This document shows positions 1 through 7,384 of a DNA stretch of 64,000 nt, in pieces. Both the position numbers and the translations under genes were made by a program. Below the pieces are notes generated by a model. That model had not been told where the DNA came from, searched no databases, and worked only from the letters and a program-made list of their open reading frames with translations. The stretch is taken from assembly GCF_014650955.1 (NCBI RefSeq), contig NZ_BMVY01000007.1, positions 161,833-225,832 of the forward strand. Reading direction: 5' to 3'. Position 1 is the first letter of the stretch. Every line of letters starts with the position of its first letter. Source of the DNA: Streptomyces tauricus. Lineage in GTDB: Bacteria; Actinomycetota; Actinomycetes; Streptomycetales; Streptomycetaceae.

Positions 1-1
1 T

Positions 2-394
2 ACGCACACCGTCGGCGGTGGCCTCGGCTGGGGGATCGGCGCCGCGGTCGGCCGGGCCCTGGCCGAACCGGGCCGGCCCGTGGTCGCCGTCCTCGGCGAC
101 GGCTGCGCCCTCTTCGGCCTCCAGGGCCTGTGGAGCGCGGCACGGTACGCCGCTCCCGTGCTGTTCGTGGTGATGAGCAACGGCGCCTACCGGACCCTCC
201 AGGACACCTACGAGGCCAGAGGCGGCACCGGGACCTGCCCCGGCACCGAGCTGGGGCGGCTCGACTTCACCCAGGCGGCCCGGTTCTTCGGGGTCGACGC
301 CGTGCGGGTGGGCAGCGCGGACCAGCTCCGCGAACTCGTCGCGGGCGCCGGTGAGTTGACCCGGCCGATGCTCGTCGACGTACCCCTGCGGTAG
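2..394 (+). CDS. ThDP-dependent decarboxylase/synthase family protein, C-terminal part
   Basis: The gene enters from the left edge, so only the last 130 residues are visible. They carry the thiamine-diphosphate pyrophosphate-binding motif: GDG at window residues 32-34, then an Asn-Gly pair about 26 residues later (VVMSNGAY). This is the usual spacing for the benzoylformate decarboxylase/acetolactate synthase superfamily. The sequence after it (tyrosine-rich helix, then an LDFTQAARFFGVDA stretch) is most like the benzoylformate/indolepyruvate decarboxylase branch. The substrate cannot be decided from this fragment. An IclR regulator follows about 110 bp downstream on the same strand, which suits control of an aromatic-acid or keto-acid gene, but that link is inference. 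Confidence 0.8.
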   Translation, partial: THTVGGGLGWGIGAAVGRALAEPGRPVVAVLGDGCALFGLQGLWSAARYAAPVLFVVMSNGAYRTLQDTYEARGGTGTCPGTELGRLDFTQAARFFGVDAVRVGSADQLRELVAGAGELTRPMLVDVPLR

Positions 395-504
395 GTGCGC
401 GCGGGCCGCCGCGTGACGGCGCACCCCTCGCAGGGAGCCGGCCGGCGGCTACTCACAGGGACCCGCACCTTGTCACCCGCCTGCCGGGGCCCGACCATCG
501 GTCC

Positions 505-1239
505 ATGACGGAAGGTCAGGTGCCGAAGTCGGTGCTCGCGCGCGGTGCGGCGCTGCTGCGCGCCTGCGGCGAGTCGGAGGGCTCGCGGAGCCTGGCCGAG
601 CTGTCGCTGTGCACGGGGCTGCCCAAGCCGACCGCGCACCGGATGCTGGCCGAGCTGGTCCGGCTGGGACTCATGGAACGCGCCCCGGACGGCCGTTACC
701 GCATCGGGCTCGCGCTCTTCGTCCTCGGCCAGTCGGCGCCCTCCGCGCGCGAACTGCGGGACGTGGCACTGCCGTTCCTCGGCGACCTGTACGAGGCGAC
801 GGGCGAGAACGTGCACCTGGCCGTCCCCGACGGACCCGACACGCTCTTCGTGGAAAAGCTCACCGGCCGCCGTGCCACACCGATCGTCTCGCGCACCGGG
901 GGCCGCCTGCCGGCCCACTGCACCGCCACGGGGAAGGTCTTCCTGGCCCACGACCCCCGGCCGCCCGGCCCGTCCCTGGCGCGCCTCACGCCTCGCTCCC
1001 TCGTCCTGCCGGGCCAGCTCGCCCGCGATCTCGCCCGCACGCGTGCCCGGGGTTTCGGCGTCAATCTGGAGGAGGCCGAGGTCGGTGTCTCGGCCGTGGC
1101 GGCCCCGGTGTACGCGCGGGACCCCCGTCCGGTCGCCGCCCTCTCCGTGACCGGTGGCACCCGCCGTCTCGACGTGGACCGCGTCGGTGCACGGGTGTGC
1201 GCGGCGGCCCGCGCCCTGACCCGGAAACTGTCCGCGTGA
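505..1239 (+). CDS. IclR family transcriptional regulator
   Basis: This 244-residue protein has the IclR layout: an N-terminal winged helix-turn-helix at about residues 10-65 (recognition helix near GLPKPTAHRMLAEL) and a C-terminal effector-binding domain at about 75-244. It starts at an ATG about 110 bp after the upstream decarboxylase, and no strong Shine-Dalgarno is visible. IclR proteins usually repress or activate adjacent catabolic genes in response to small aromatic or keto acids. The neighbour fits that pattern, but the real target and ligand are unknown. It converges with the ABC ATPase gene across a repeat-rich end. Confidence 0.9.
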   Translation: MTEGQVPKSVLARGAALLRACGESEGSRSLAELSLCTGLPKPTAHRMLAELVRLGLMERAPDGRYRIGLALFVLGQSAPSARELRDVALPFLGDLYEATGENVHLAVPDGPDTLFVEKLTGRRATPIVSRTGGRLPAHCTATGKVFLAHDPRPPGPSLARLTPRSLVLPGQLARDLARTRARGFGVNLEEAEVGVSAVAAPVYARDPRPVAALSVTGGTRRLDVDRVGARVCAAARALTRKLSA

Positions 1240-1295
1240 CGGCCGACCCGGCCGACCGGACGGACCGGTCGGGTCGGGCGTACGAACGCGGGGGC

Positions 1296-1390
1296 GTCAA
1301 CTCGCGGGATTCCCGGTAGTCCCGGCAGTCCCGGGGCTCCCGGTCCCGGGGGTCAACTCCCGGGATCCCCGGCAATCTCGGGAGTCCCGG
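1296..1390. repeat. Imperfect 39-bp direct duplication at a convergent gene end
   Basis: Two imperfect copies of a 39-bp unit start at 1296 and 1352 (offset 56 bp). Both begin GTCAACTC and both are full of TCCCGG runs. The right copy lies inside the end of the minus-strand ABC ATPase gene: it encodes the last residues (a Gly/Pro-rich tail) and supplies the stop codon at 1353-1355. The left copy lies between that gene and the IclR gene. Confidence 0.7.
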
Positions 1391-2882
1391 GCCCTCCGGA
1401 CCCGTCGCTCCGCGCATCCGCCCCCGACTGCATCGCCGCCGCCAGCCCGTGTTCGGTGAGCCGTCCGCCGCTCACCTCCGCGGTGATCCGCCCCCGCACG
1501 AAGACCAGTACGCGGTCGCAGACCTCGGTCAGTTCGGCCAGGTCGGTCGACGCGACCAGGACCGCCGCACCGCCCGCCGCCAACTCGCCCACGATCGCGT
1601 GCATTTCGGCCCGCACCCCCACGTCGACACCGCGCGTGGGGTCGTCCAGGACGACGATGCGCGGGTCCGTGGCCAGCCATTTGGCGAAGACGACCTTCTG
1701 CTGGTTGCCGCCCGACAACTGGGCCACCACGTCGTGCGGGCCGCCCCGCAGCCGTAACCGTCCCGTCAAGTCGGCCGTCCGGCGTACGAGTTCGGCGCGG
1801 GACGGTATGACACCGCCCCGGCCGAGCGCCAGCCAGCTCACCGCCGTGGTGTTCTCCCACACCGTACGGTCGGTCATCAGCCCGAACCGTTTCCGGTCGC
1901 TCGGCACGAAGGCCACCCCCGCCCGGATCGCGTCGCGCAGGGAGCGCGGGAGGCCCCGGTCGCCGACGCCGACCCGGCCCGCCGAGATGGCCGTACGCCC
2001 GCACACCACCGCCAGCGCGTCGAGATGGCCCGCCCCTTGCAGCCCGGCCACCCCCACCACCTCGCCCGCGCGCACGGTGAACGTCACGTCCGTCAGCCGT
2101 CCCGGGACGCACACCTGGGAGAGCACGACCGGCGGCGGCCCGTCGGCCGGGGCGCGCTCACGGCGTACCGGAGGCGGTGGCGCGGCGCCCAGCATCGCCT
2201 TCACCAGGTCGGGTACGCCGATCTCCTCGCCCCGTACACCGGCCAGGGTGACCCGGCCGTCCCGCAGTACCGTCACGCGGTGGGCGAAGCGCATCACCTC
2301 CTCCAGGAAGTGGGTGACGTACAGGACCGCGATGCCCCGCCCGGTGAGGGTGCGCAGGACCTGTTCGAGGCGGTTCACGGCAGCGGCCGGCAGCGCGGAG
2401 GTGGGCTCGTCGAGGACCAGGACGCGCGGCCGGCGCAGCAGCGCCCGCGCGACCTCCGTCAACTGCTGGTCGGCCAGCGGCAGTTCGCCGAGCAGGGCGC
2501 CAGGGGCGACGTCGAGCCCCAGCTCGGCCAGGACGGGCCGGGCCGCGCGGTCCATCGCGCCCCGGTCGAGCAGTCCGAAGCGGCGCGGCGGGCGGTGCGG
2601 GAAGAGGTTCTCCCGGACGGTCAGATCGGGGAAGAGGCTCAACTCCTGGGAGACGACGGCGATCCCGCCCTCCCTCGCCCGGTCCGCGAGCCGCACCGAT
2701 CCCTCGTCCGCCGCCAGCGTGCCCGACAGGATCCGCACGAGGGTCGACTTGCCCGCCCCGTTCTCCCCGACCAGAGCGTGCACCTCGCCGCCCCGCAGCC
2801 GGATGTCCGCCCCGTCCAGGGCCCGTACCCCGCCGTACGACTTGACCAGTGACCGCGCGGTCAGCATGTCCTCGTGACGCAT
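1353..2882 (-). CDS. Sugar-type ABC transporter ATP-binding protein (two ATPase domains)
   Basis: This 509-residue protein is the double-nucleotide-binding-domain ATPase typical of ribose/xylose/rhamnose-class (CUT2) importers. Domain one has a full Walker A (GENGAGKST, residues 39-47) and Walker B with VLDEPTSAL. Domain two has the family's usual degenerate Walker A (GLQGAGH) followed by an intact LSGGNQQK signature and VLDDPTRG. It is the last gene of a three-gene minus-strand operon, starting one base after the lipoprotein stop. A second Met five codons in is an alternative start. The Gly/Pro tail comes from a local DNA duplication and is probably dispensable. The substrate is not determined. 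Confidence 0.93.
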   Translation of the reverse strand: MRHEDMLTARSLVKSYGGVRALDGADIRLRGGEVHALVGENGAGKSTLVRILSGTLAADEGSVRLADRAREGGIAVVSQELSLFPDLTVRENLFPHRPPRRFGLLDRGAMDRAARPVLAELGLDVAPGALLGELPLADQQLTEVARALLRRPRVLVLDEPTSALPAAAVNRLEQVLRTLTGRGIAVLYVTHFLEEVMRFAHRVTVLRDGRVTLAGVRGEEIGVPDLVKAMLGAAPPPPVRRERAPADGPPPVVLSQVCVPGRLTDVTFTVRAGEVVGVAGLQGAGHLDALAVVCGRTAISAGRVGVGDRGLPRSLRDAIRAGVAFVPSDRKRFGLMTDRTVWENTTAVSWLALGRGGVIPSRAELVRRTADLTGRLRLRGGPHDVVAQLSGGNQQKVVFAKWLATDPRIVVLDDPTRGVDVGVRAEMHAIVGELAAGGAAVLVASTDLAELTEVCDRVLVFVRGRITAEVSGGRLTEHGLAAAMQSGADARSDGSGGPGTPEIAGDPGS

Positions 2883-2883
2883 C

Positions 2884-3954
2884 TCAGCGCGCGTCCCGCA
2901 ACGGCTTGAGCTGTGCCTCCTGGTCGCCGAGCAGCTTGTCGATCACCGGCTCGTACCAGTCGTACGCGGCCTTGGGGGACTTCTGCCGTGCCGTGACCGC
3001 GTCGATGTTGGAGGAGTCCACGACACCGCCGGGGGACAGGAACCAGCCGTCGGGCAGCTTCCCGTCGTTCTCCCGCACGGACTCGATCAGTATCGCCGTG
3101 GAGAGATAGCCCTTGAGGAAGTGCTGGGGGTCGATGGTGACGAAGTTCGAGCCGTCCTCGACCGCGTCGAGGGTCTTGGGGTCGACGTCGAAGCCGGCCG
3201 TCAGCCACTTCCCGTTCTTCTCCTTCTTGATCTTCGCGAGGTTGTAGCTGTCGGCGTCCCCGACACCGAGGAAGGCGAGCGCCTCGGGGTGCGCGGCGAC
3301 CTGCGAGGCCCAGGAACTGTGGTTCTGACCGGGATCGCTGTACGTCTGGAAGGGGCCGAGCACCTTCACGCCCGGCGCCTCCTTCTCGAACGTGTCGGCG
3401 ATGCCCTCGGCCCGGTTGTCGAGCACCGGAGTCCCGGGGTTCGGCACCCCGACGACGATCTCCCCCTCGGGGTCGTCGCCCAGCCGCTTCAGCGCCTCCT
3501 GGGCCATCAGCTCGCCCAGCGCGTAGTTGTCGTTGCCCACGTAGAAGGTGACCTTGCTGCCGTCGGTGGGGGAGGTGTCCAGGGCGACGACCGGGATGCC
3601 CTTGTCGACGGCGCGGGCGGCGGGCCGGGTGAAGATCGGCGGGTCCAGGTTCTCCAGGACGATGCCGTCCTCGGCGACGGTGGTGAGGTTCTGGAAGAGC
3701 TGGACCTCCGCCGGGCCGTCCGTGTTGGGCGGTCCGACGGCCTTGAAGTTCACGTTCCCCGCGTGGTCGGCGGCGCTCTCGGCGCCGAGCACCATCTCGT
3801 GCGCGAAGTTGAGACTGATGTTGGCCACCGCGATCCCCATGTCGAGCTTCCCGCCGCTCCCGCCGCCGGAGTCGTCGTCGTTGCCGCAGCCGGTGGCGCA
3901 GAGGAGCACCAGCGCGCCGAGGGCGCCGGACAGGGTACGGAATCGGGGGTGCAT
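2884..3954 (-). CDS. Sugar ABC transporter substrate-binding lipoprotein
   Basis: The 356-residue protein begins with a lipoprotein signal: a basic start, a hydrophobic run and the lipobox LCATGC, with the acylated Cys near residue 24, followed by an acidic Gly/Ser linker. The mature part has the periplasmic-binding-protein type I fold used by RbsB/RhaS-like proteins. It contains the hinge-like GFDVDPKTLDAV segment and a VALDTSPTDG ligand-loop segment. The ATG is preceded by a GGAGG motif five bases upstream, which decides the start inside a much longer open frame. It sits between the permease and ATPase genes. Which sugar or polyol it binds cannot be read from the sequence. Confidence 0.93.
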   Translation of the reverse strand: MHPRFRTLSGALGALVLLCATGCGNDDDSGGGSGGKLDMGIAVANISLNFAHEMVLGAESAADHAGNVNFKAVGPPNTDGPAEVQLFQNLTTVAEDGIVLENLDPPIFTRPAARAVDKGIPVVALDTSPTDGSKVTFYVGNDNYALGELMAQEALKRLGDDPEGEIVVGVPNPGTPVLDNRAEGIADTFEKEAPGVKVLGPFQTYSDPGQNHSSWASQVAAHPEALAFLGVGDADSYNLAKIKKEKNGKWLTAGFDVDPKTLDAVEDGSNFVTIDPQHFLKGYLSTAILIESVRENDGKLPDGWFLSPGGVVDSSNIDAVTARQKSPKAAYDWYEPVIDKLLGDQEAQLKPLRDAR

Positions 3955-3977
3955 CAGGGCCTCCAGGTGCGGTGACG

Positions 3978-5048
3978 TCAGTGTCTGCGGCTTTCTCGGC
4001 GGCGTCCTGTGCGGCGCAGAACGCTGTCCGCCGCGACCGCGACGAGGATCACCGCGCCGGTCGCGAACGACGTCCAGTTGATGGGTACTTCGAAGAACAC
4101 GAGGCCGGACGCGACGACGGACAGGATCAGCGCGCCGGCCACCGCCCCGACGACCGAGCCGCGACCGCCCGCCAGCGGTGTGCCGCCGATGATGCAGGCG
4201 GCGATGGCCTGCAGCTCGTACCCCTGGCCGAGCGTCGGGTCCCCTGCGCCGTAGTACGCGAGCGCGAGCACCGACGCGCAGGCCGTGGTGAGTCCGGACA
4301 GCGCGAGGGCCTGGACGCGCGTACGGACGACGGGGATGCCGCTGAACGCGGCCGCGTCGGGGTTGGACCCGATGGCCCGTACCCGGGACCCGAAACGGGT
4401 ACGGGCGAGCACCACGGTCAGGACGGCCGTCACCGCGAGCAGCACCCACAGCGCGAACGGCACGCCGCCCGCGTCGCCGCCCGCGAGGGTGAAGAACGAG
4501 TCGTCGAGCGGCAGATCGGTGATCTGCTTGCCGTCGGCGAGCGCGAGCCCGACGCCCCGGAACAGCATCAGGGTGCCGAGCGTGACGATGAACGAGGGCA
4601 GCGCCAGCAGGGTGGTGACCAGCGCGTTGAAGACGCCCAGCGCGGTCCCGGTGAGCAGCACCGCCGGGACCGCCAGCCAGGGCTCCACGCCTTCCCGTAT
4701 CAGCAGCGCTCCGACGACCAGGCACATCGCGTAGCTGCCGCCGACGGACAGGTCGACCTCGCGCATGGCCAGCGCGAAGACCATGCCGCACGCCATCAGT
4801 GAGATGTAGACGGAGTTGTGGGCGGTGGTGAGCAGGTTGTCGCTGTCGAGGAAGTCGGGGTACGGGATGCCGATGCCGGCGACGAGCAGCGTGAGGACGA
4901 CCAGGACGCCGAGTTCGTCGGGGAGCCGTCGTGGCGAGAGCCGGGCCGCCCAAGGGCCGTTCGCGGGCAGCCCGAACCGCCGTCCTCCTCTTCCGCCCTG
5001 TGCGCGGGCGCGCTCGGCGTCGTCCACGGCACGGTGGGTCTCGGTCAT
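3978..5048 (-). CDS. Sugar ABC transporter permease (RbsC/AraH family)
   Basis: A 356-residue polytopic membrane protein with about eight to ten hydrophobic helices. It carries the BPD_transp_2 signature region (GGTPLAGGRGSVVGAVAGAL) near residues 275-295, as in RbsC. The N terminus is charged and Arg-rich before the first helix, suggesting a cytoplasmic start. It is the first gene of the minus-strand importer operon. Its start faces the divergent dehydrogenase gene across a 196-bp region holding paired GTTCC-N7-GGAA motifs. With the lipoprotein and ATPase it makes a complete high-affinity importer. Confidence 0.93.
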   Translation of the reverse strand: MTETHRAVDDAERARAQGGRGGRRFGLPANGPWAARLSPRRLPDELGVLVVLTLLVAGIGIPYPDFLDSDNLLTTAHNSVYISLMACGMVFALAMREVDLSVGGSYAMCLVVGALLIREGVEPWLAVPAVLLTGTALGVFNALVTTLLALPSFIVTLGTLMLFRGVGLALADGKQITDLPLDDSFFTLAGGDAGGVPFALWVLLAVTAVLTVVLARTRFGSRVRAIGSNPDAAAFSGIPVVRTRVQALALSGLTTACASVLALAYYGAGDPTLGQGYELQAIAACIIGGTPLAGGRGSVVGAVAGALILSVVASGLVFFEVPINWTSFATGAVILVAVAADSVLRRTGRRRESRRH

Positions 5049-5125
5049 GGGGCACGGCTCCGGAGCGCTGGCGGCTGGGTCCGCCCCGCAGCGTCGGCCC
5101 GCGGGGCGTACGCGGCAACCAGGAC

Positions 5126-5203
5126 GTTCCGGCGAATGGAACAGTGACCGGCACCGGGGCCCGGTCGGCGACTGTTCCGGGGTGCGTTCCGCAGACCGGA
5201 AAC
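5126..5203. promoter_or_regulatory. Candidate operator pair in a divergent promoter region
   Basis: Two inverted repeats of the same form, GTTCC-N7-GGAA, lie at 5126-5142 and 5186-5203, 60 bp apart, with an additional ACTGTTCC at 5171-5178 that is the inverse of GGAACAGT at 5138-5145. All lie between the divergent importer operon and the SDR gene, so one regulator could loop or bind both promoters. The protein that binds is not identified; an IclR and a MerR gene are the nearest regulators. Confidence 0.5.
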
Positions 5204-5244
5204 GCCCCCTTGCAGGCCGCCTGACGGGTCATCACACTCGCCGC

Positions 5245-5970
5245 ATGGAGACGCGTACCGCCCTGGTGACCGGCGCGGCACAGGGCCTCGGGCAGGAGTT
5301 CGCCGTCGCACTCGCGGGCCGTGGCTACCGGGTCGCGGGGCTCGACCTGGTTCCGCAGCCGGAGACGGCCGACCGCATTCTGGACTATGTGGAGCTGGTC
5401 GCCGACGTCACGGACGAGACGCAGATCGGCGGGGCCCTGGAGCAGGTGCTGGAGCAGTTCGGCACCCTGCACGTCCTGGTCAACAACGCGGGGGTCTACC
5501 CGGAGTCGGACTTCGAGGACATCACGCCCGAGGAGTGGCGGCGGGTGATGCGGGTCAATGTGGAGGCGCCGTTCCTGATGGCCCGCGCGGTGCTGCCGTA
5601 CCTGAAGGCGGCGGGCTGGGGCCGCATCGTGAACATCGCCTCGGCCGCCGTCCTCACCGCGCCGCCCACGATGGTGGCGTACACCGCCTCGAAGGCCGGG
5701 CTGATCGGCTTCACCCGCGCGCTCGCCTCGGCGCTCGGGCCGTACGACATCACCGTCAACGCGATCGCGCCGAGCATGGTCCGCACGCGGACCGCCGAGC
5801 GCACGGTCGGCGCGGACGGCGGGTTCGAGCACGTCCGCGCCCAGCAGGCCGTCCCCAGGACCCAGGAGCCGTGCGACCTCGTCTCCACCCTGCTGTACGT
5901 GGTCGACGAGGGCAGCGGGTTCCTGACCGGCCAGACCCTCAACGTGGCCGGCGGCTCGGCCTACCTGTGA
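5245..5970 (+). CDS. SDR family oxidoreductase
   Basis: A 241-residue classical short-chain dehydrogenase. It has the Rossmann glycine motif TGAAQGLG (residues about 9-16), the NNAG motif (about 83-86), the catalytic Ser region (IVNIASAAV) and YTASK (Tyr-Lys pair, about residues 150-154). Length and motifs match NAD(P)-dependent 3-oxoacyl-reductase or sugar/polyol dehydrogenase members. The ATG at 5245 fits the family N terminus; the frame stays open far upstream, but that part overlaps the divergent permease gene. Being divergent from a sugar importer suggests it oxidises the imported substrate, which is inference. Confidence 0.92.
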   Translation: METRTALVTGAAQGLGQEFAVALAGRGYRVAGLDLVPQPETADRILDYVELVADVTDETQIGGALEQVLEQFGTLHVLVNNAGVYPESDFEDITPEEWRRVMRVNVEAPFLMARAVLPYLKAAGWGRIVNIASAAVLTAPPTMVAYTASKAGLIGFTRALASALGPYDITVNAIAPSMVRTRTAERTVGADGGFEHVRAQQAVPRTQEPCDLVSTLLYVVDEGSGFLTGQTLNVAGGSAYL

Positions 5971-5973
5971 GGG

Positions 5974-6678
5974 TCAGGAGTTCCTGAGCCATTCCCGCAG
6001 CTCCTCGTTGAGCGACCGCTGAAAGGTCGTCAGCAGGGCCTGCACCACCAGGGGTTGCATGTACGCGGACAGGTCCCGCACGGCCTCGACGGACTCGTGC
6101 TCGGACACCTCGTCCCGGAACAGCACGGACAGTTCATGGGCCGCGGCACGCGTGTGCTTCACCATGACCGTGCGCGCGGCCAGGATCGCCTCGTGCGCCA
6201 GCGGTACGTCGAGCAACTGGACACCGAGCCGCAGCAGCCCGAGATCCACGTAGTACGTGTCCGGGCCCGCCGTCTCCCTGAGGACGCCCATCGCGGCGAG
6301 CCGGTCCAGGTCCTCCGGGCCGAGTGAGCGCCCCGCCCGGCGCTCCAGCTCCGCCCGGTTCAGCTCCTCCGCCGTGTCGGGCGCCCAGGAGGCCACCACG
6401 GCCCGCTGGATGGCCAGGTCCTGGGCGCTGAGCCCGTCCGGCAGCTGCTGCAGATAGCGCTCGATCCCGGCCAGGGTCATCCCCTGCTGCTGCAGCTCCT
6501 CGATGAGCGCGAGCCGTGCCAGATGCTCCTGGCTGTAGTGCCCCACGCGGCGCGGCCCGATCACGGGCGGCGGCAGCAGCCCTCTGGTGCTGTAGAAGCG
6601 CACCGTCCGCACCGTCACACCCGCCCGCGCGGCCAGCTCGTCGACGGTGAGTGCCGGCTCCCCGATGTCCGTCGCCAT
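5974..6678 (-). CDS. MerR family transcriptional regulator
   Basis: This 234-residue protein has a MerR-type winged HTH at the N terminus (about residues 10-80: TVDELAARAGVTVRTVRFY, then GHYSQEHLARL) and a long C-terminal domain without a Cys-rich metal site, so it is not an obvious metal sensor. The ATG at 6678 has an AAGGAG motif five bases upstream; an upstream in-frame Met at 6708 lacks one. It ends four bases from the convergent SDR gene. A near-perfect inverted repeat 39 bp upstream of its start is a likely autoregulatory site. Confidence 0.88.
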   Translation of the reverse strand: MATDIGEPALTVDELAARAGVTVRTVRFYSTRGLLPPPVIGPRRVGHYSQEHLARLALIEELQQQGMTLAGIERYLQQLPDGLSAQDLAIQRAVVASWAPDTAEELNRAELERRAGRSLGPEDLDRLAAMGVLRETAGPDTYYVDLGLLRLGVQLLDVPLAHEAILAARTVMVKHTRAAAHELSVLFRDEVSEHESVEAVRDLSAYMQPLVVQALLTTFQRSLNEELREWLRNS

Positions 6679-6716
6679 GCCTGCTCCTTCGCGTACGGCG
6701 CCCACCACCGGACGCG

Positions 6717-6739
6717 GTGAAACAGTATTGCTGTCTCAC
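6717..6739. promoter_or_regulatory. Inverted repeat upstream of the merR gene
   Basis: A 23-bp inverted repeat with arms GTGAAACAG and CTGTCTCAC around a 5-bp centre; eight of nine arm positions pair. It lies just upstream of the MerR start on the minus strand, in the 225-bp gap before the next plus-strand gene. MerR proteins usually bind such dyads in their own promoter, so this is the best candidate operator, although the symmetry would also suit a TetR dimer. Confidence 0.55.
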
Positions 6740-6903
6740 CTACGTTGTGAAAGCTCCCCGCGGCAACGCCACCGATGACACGGCCGGCTCCGCCGGCACC
6801 CCCCGTTGTCACCCACGTGGGCTGAGAGGCGTTCGCCAAACGGTGAGTTCCGGTCAATAGTGGCGCAGATCCACGTTGCTGCGCACACATGATCGGGTAA
6901 GTC

Positions 6904-7257
6904 ATGGCCATGGTCCCCGTGGCGTTGCCGCTGTTCGTCGTCGCCGTGCTGTTCTACCGCCGGGTGCTGCCCCGAATACGGCAGGCGCTCGACGCGCTCG
7001 ACGCGGGCGAGGAGACGTTCGACGAGCCGCGCGAAGAGGCGGCCGTGGTCGGTCCGCCGGCCCCCGAGGAGGACGCCGTGGCGCTCGCGGCCACCCGCGC
7101 CGAGGGCCACCGTGTGCGCGACGCCATCCTGGCCGAGGGCCGGGCCCGCCGGGCGGCCCACTGCGCCGCCGCCGAGACCCAGCTCCGTATCTCCGTCTCG
7201 GAACTGGCCTCGAACCTGGCGGCGGACGGCCCCCACAGAAACAGGCGCACCCCGTAA
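6904..7257 (+). CDS. Small membrane-anchored protein of unknown function
   Basis: A predicted 117-residue protein. Residues 3-19 form one hydrophobic segment (VPVALPLFVVAVLFY) followed by a basic stop-transfer, then an acidic/Ala-rich cytoplasmic region predicted mainly helical. I do not recognise a family. The frame has the codon bias expected of Streptomyces coding DNA (GC at third positions), but the Shine-Dalgarno is weak, so the start is uncertain. A GC-rich intergenic repeat copy begins 20 bp after its stop. Confidence 0.55.
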   Translation: MAMVPVALPLFVVAVLFYRRVLPRIRQALDALDAGEETFDEPREEAAVVGPPAPEEDAVALAATRAEGHRVRDAILAEGRARRAAHCAAAETQLRISVSELASNLAADGPHRNRRTP

Positions 7258-7276
7258 GGACCGCGGGGCCCCGTAA

Positions 7277-7299
7277 GGGGCGCGGGGAACTGCGCGACC
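7277..7299 (+). repeat. GGGGCGCGGGGAACTGCGC-type intergenic repeat, single copy
   Basis: One plus-strand copy of the short GC-rich element that recurs in this window. It lies between two convergent gene ends (the small membrane protein and the M1 peptidase). Confidence 0.85.
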
Positions 7300-7384
7300 A
7301 GCCGCAGCCAACCCGCACGGCCCCACCGGGCGCAGGCCCCCCACCCCCTGCCCCCCCCCGGCGGAGCCGCACGCACCGGAACAC

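Noticed and set aside
2884..5832. A 982-codon minus-strand open frame
   Set aside because: Only its end, from 3954, is the lipoprotein gene; the rest is antisense or out of frame with the permease and dehydrogenase genes and has no family features.
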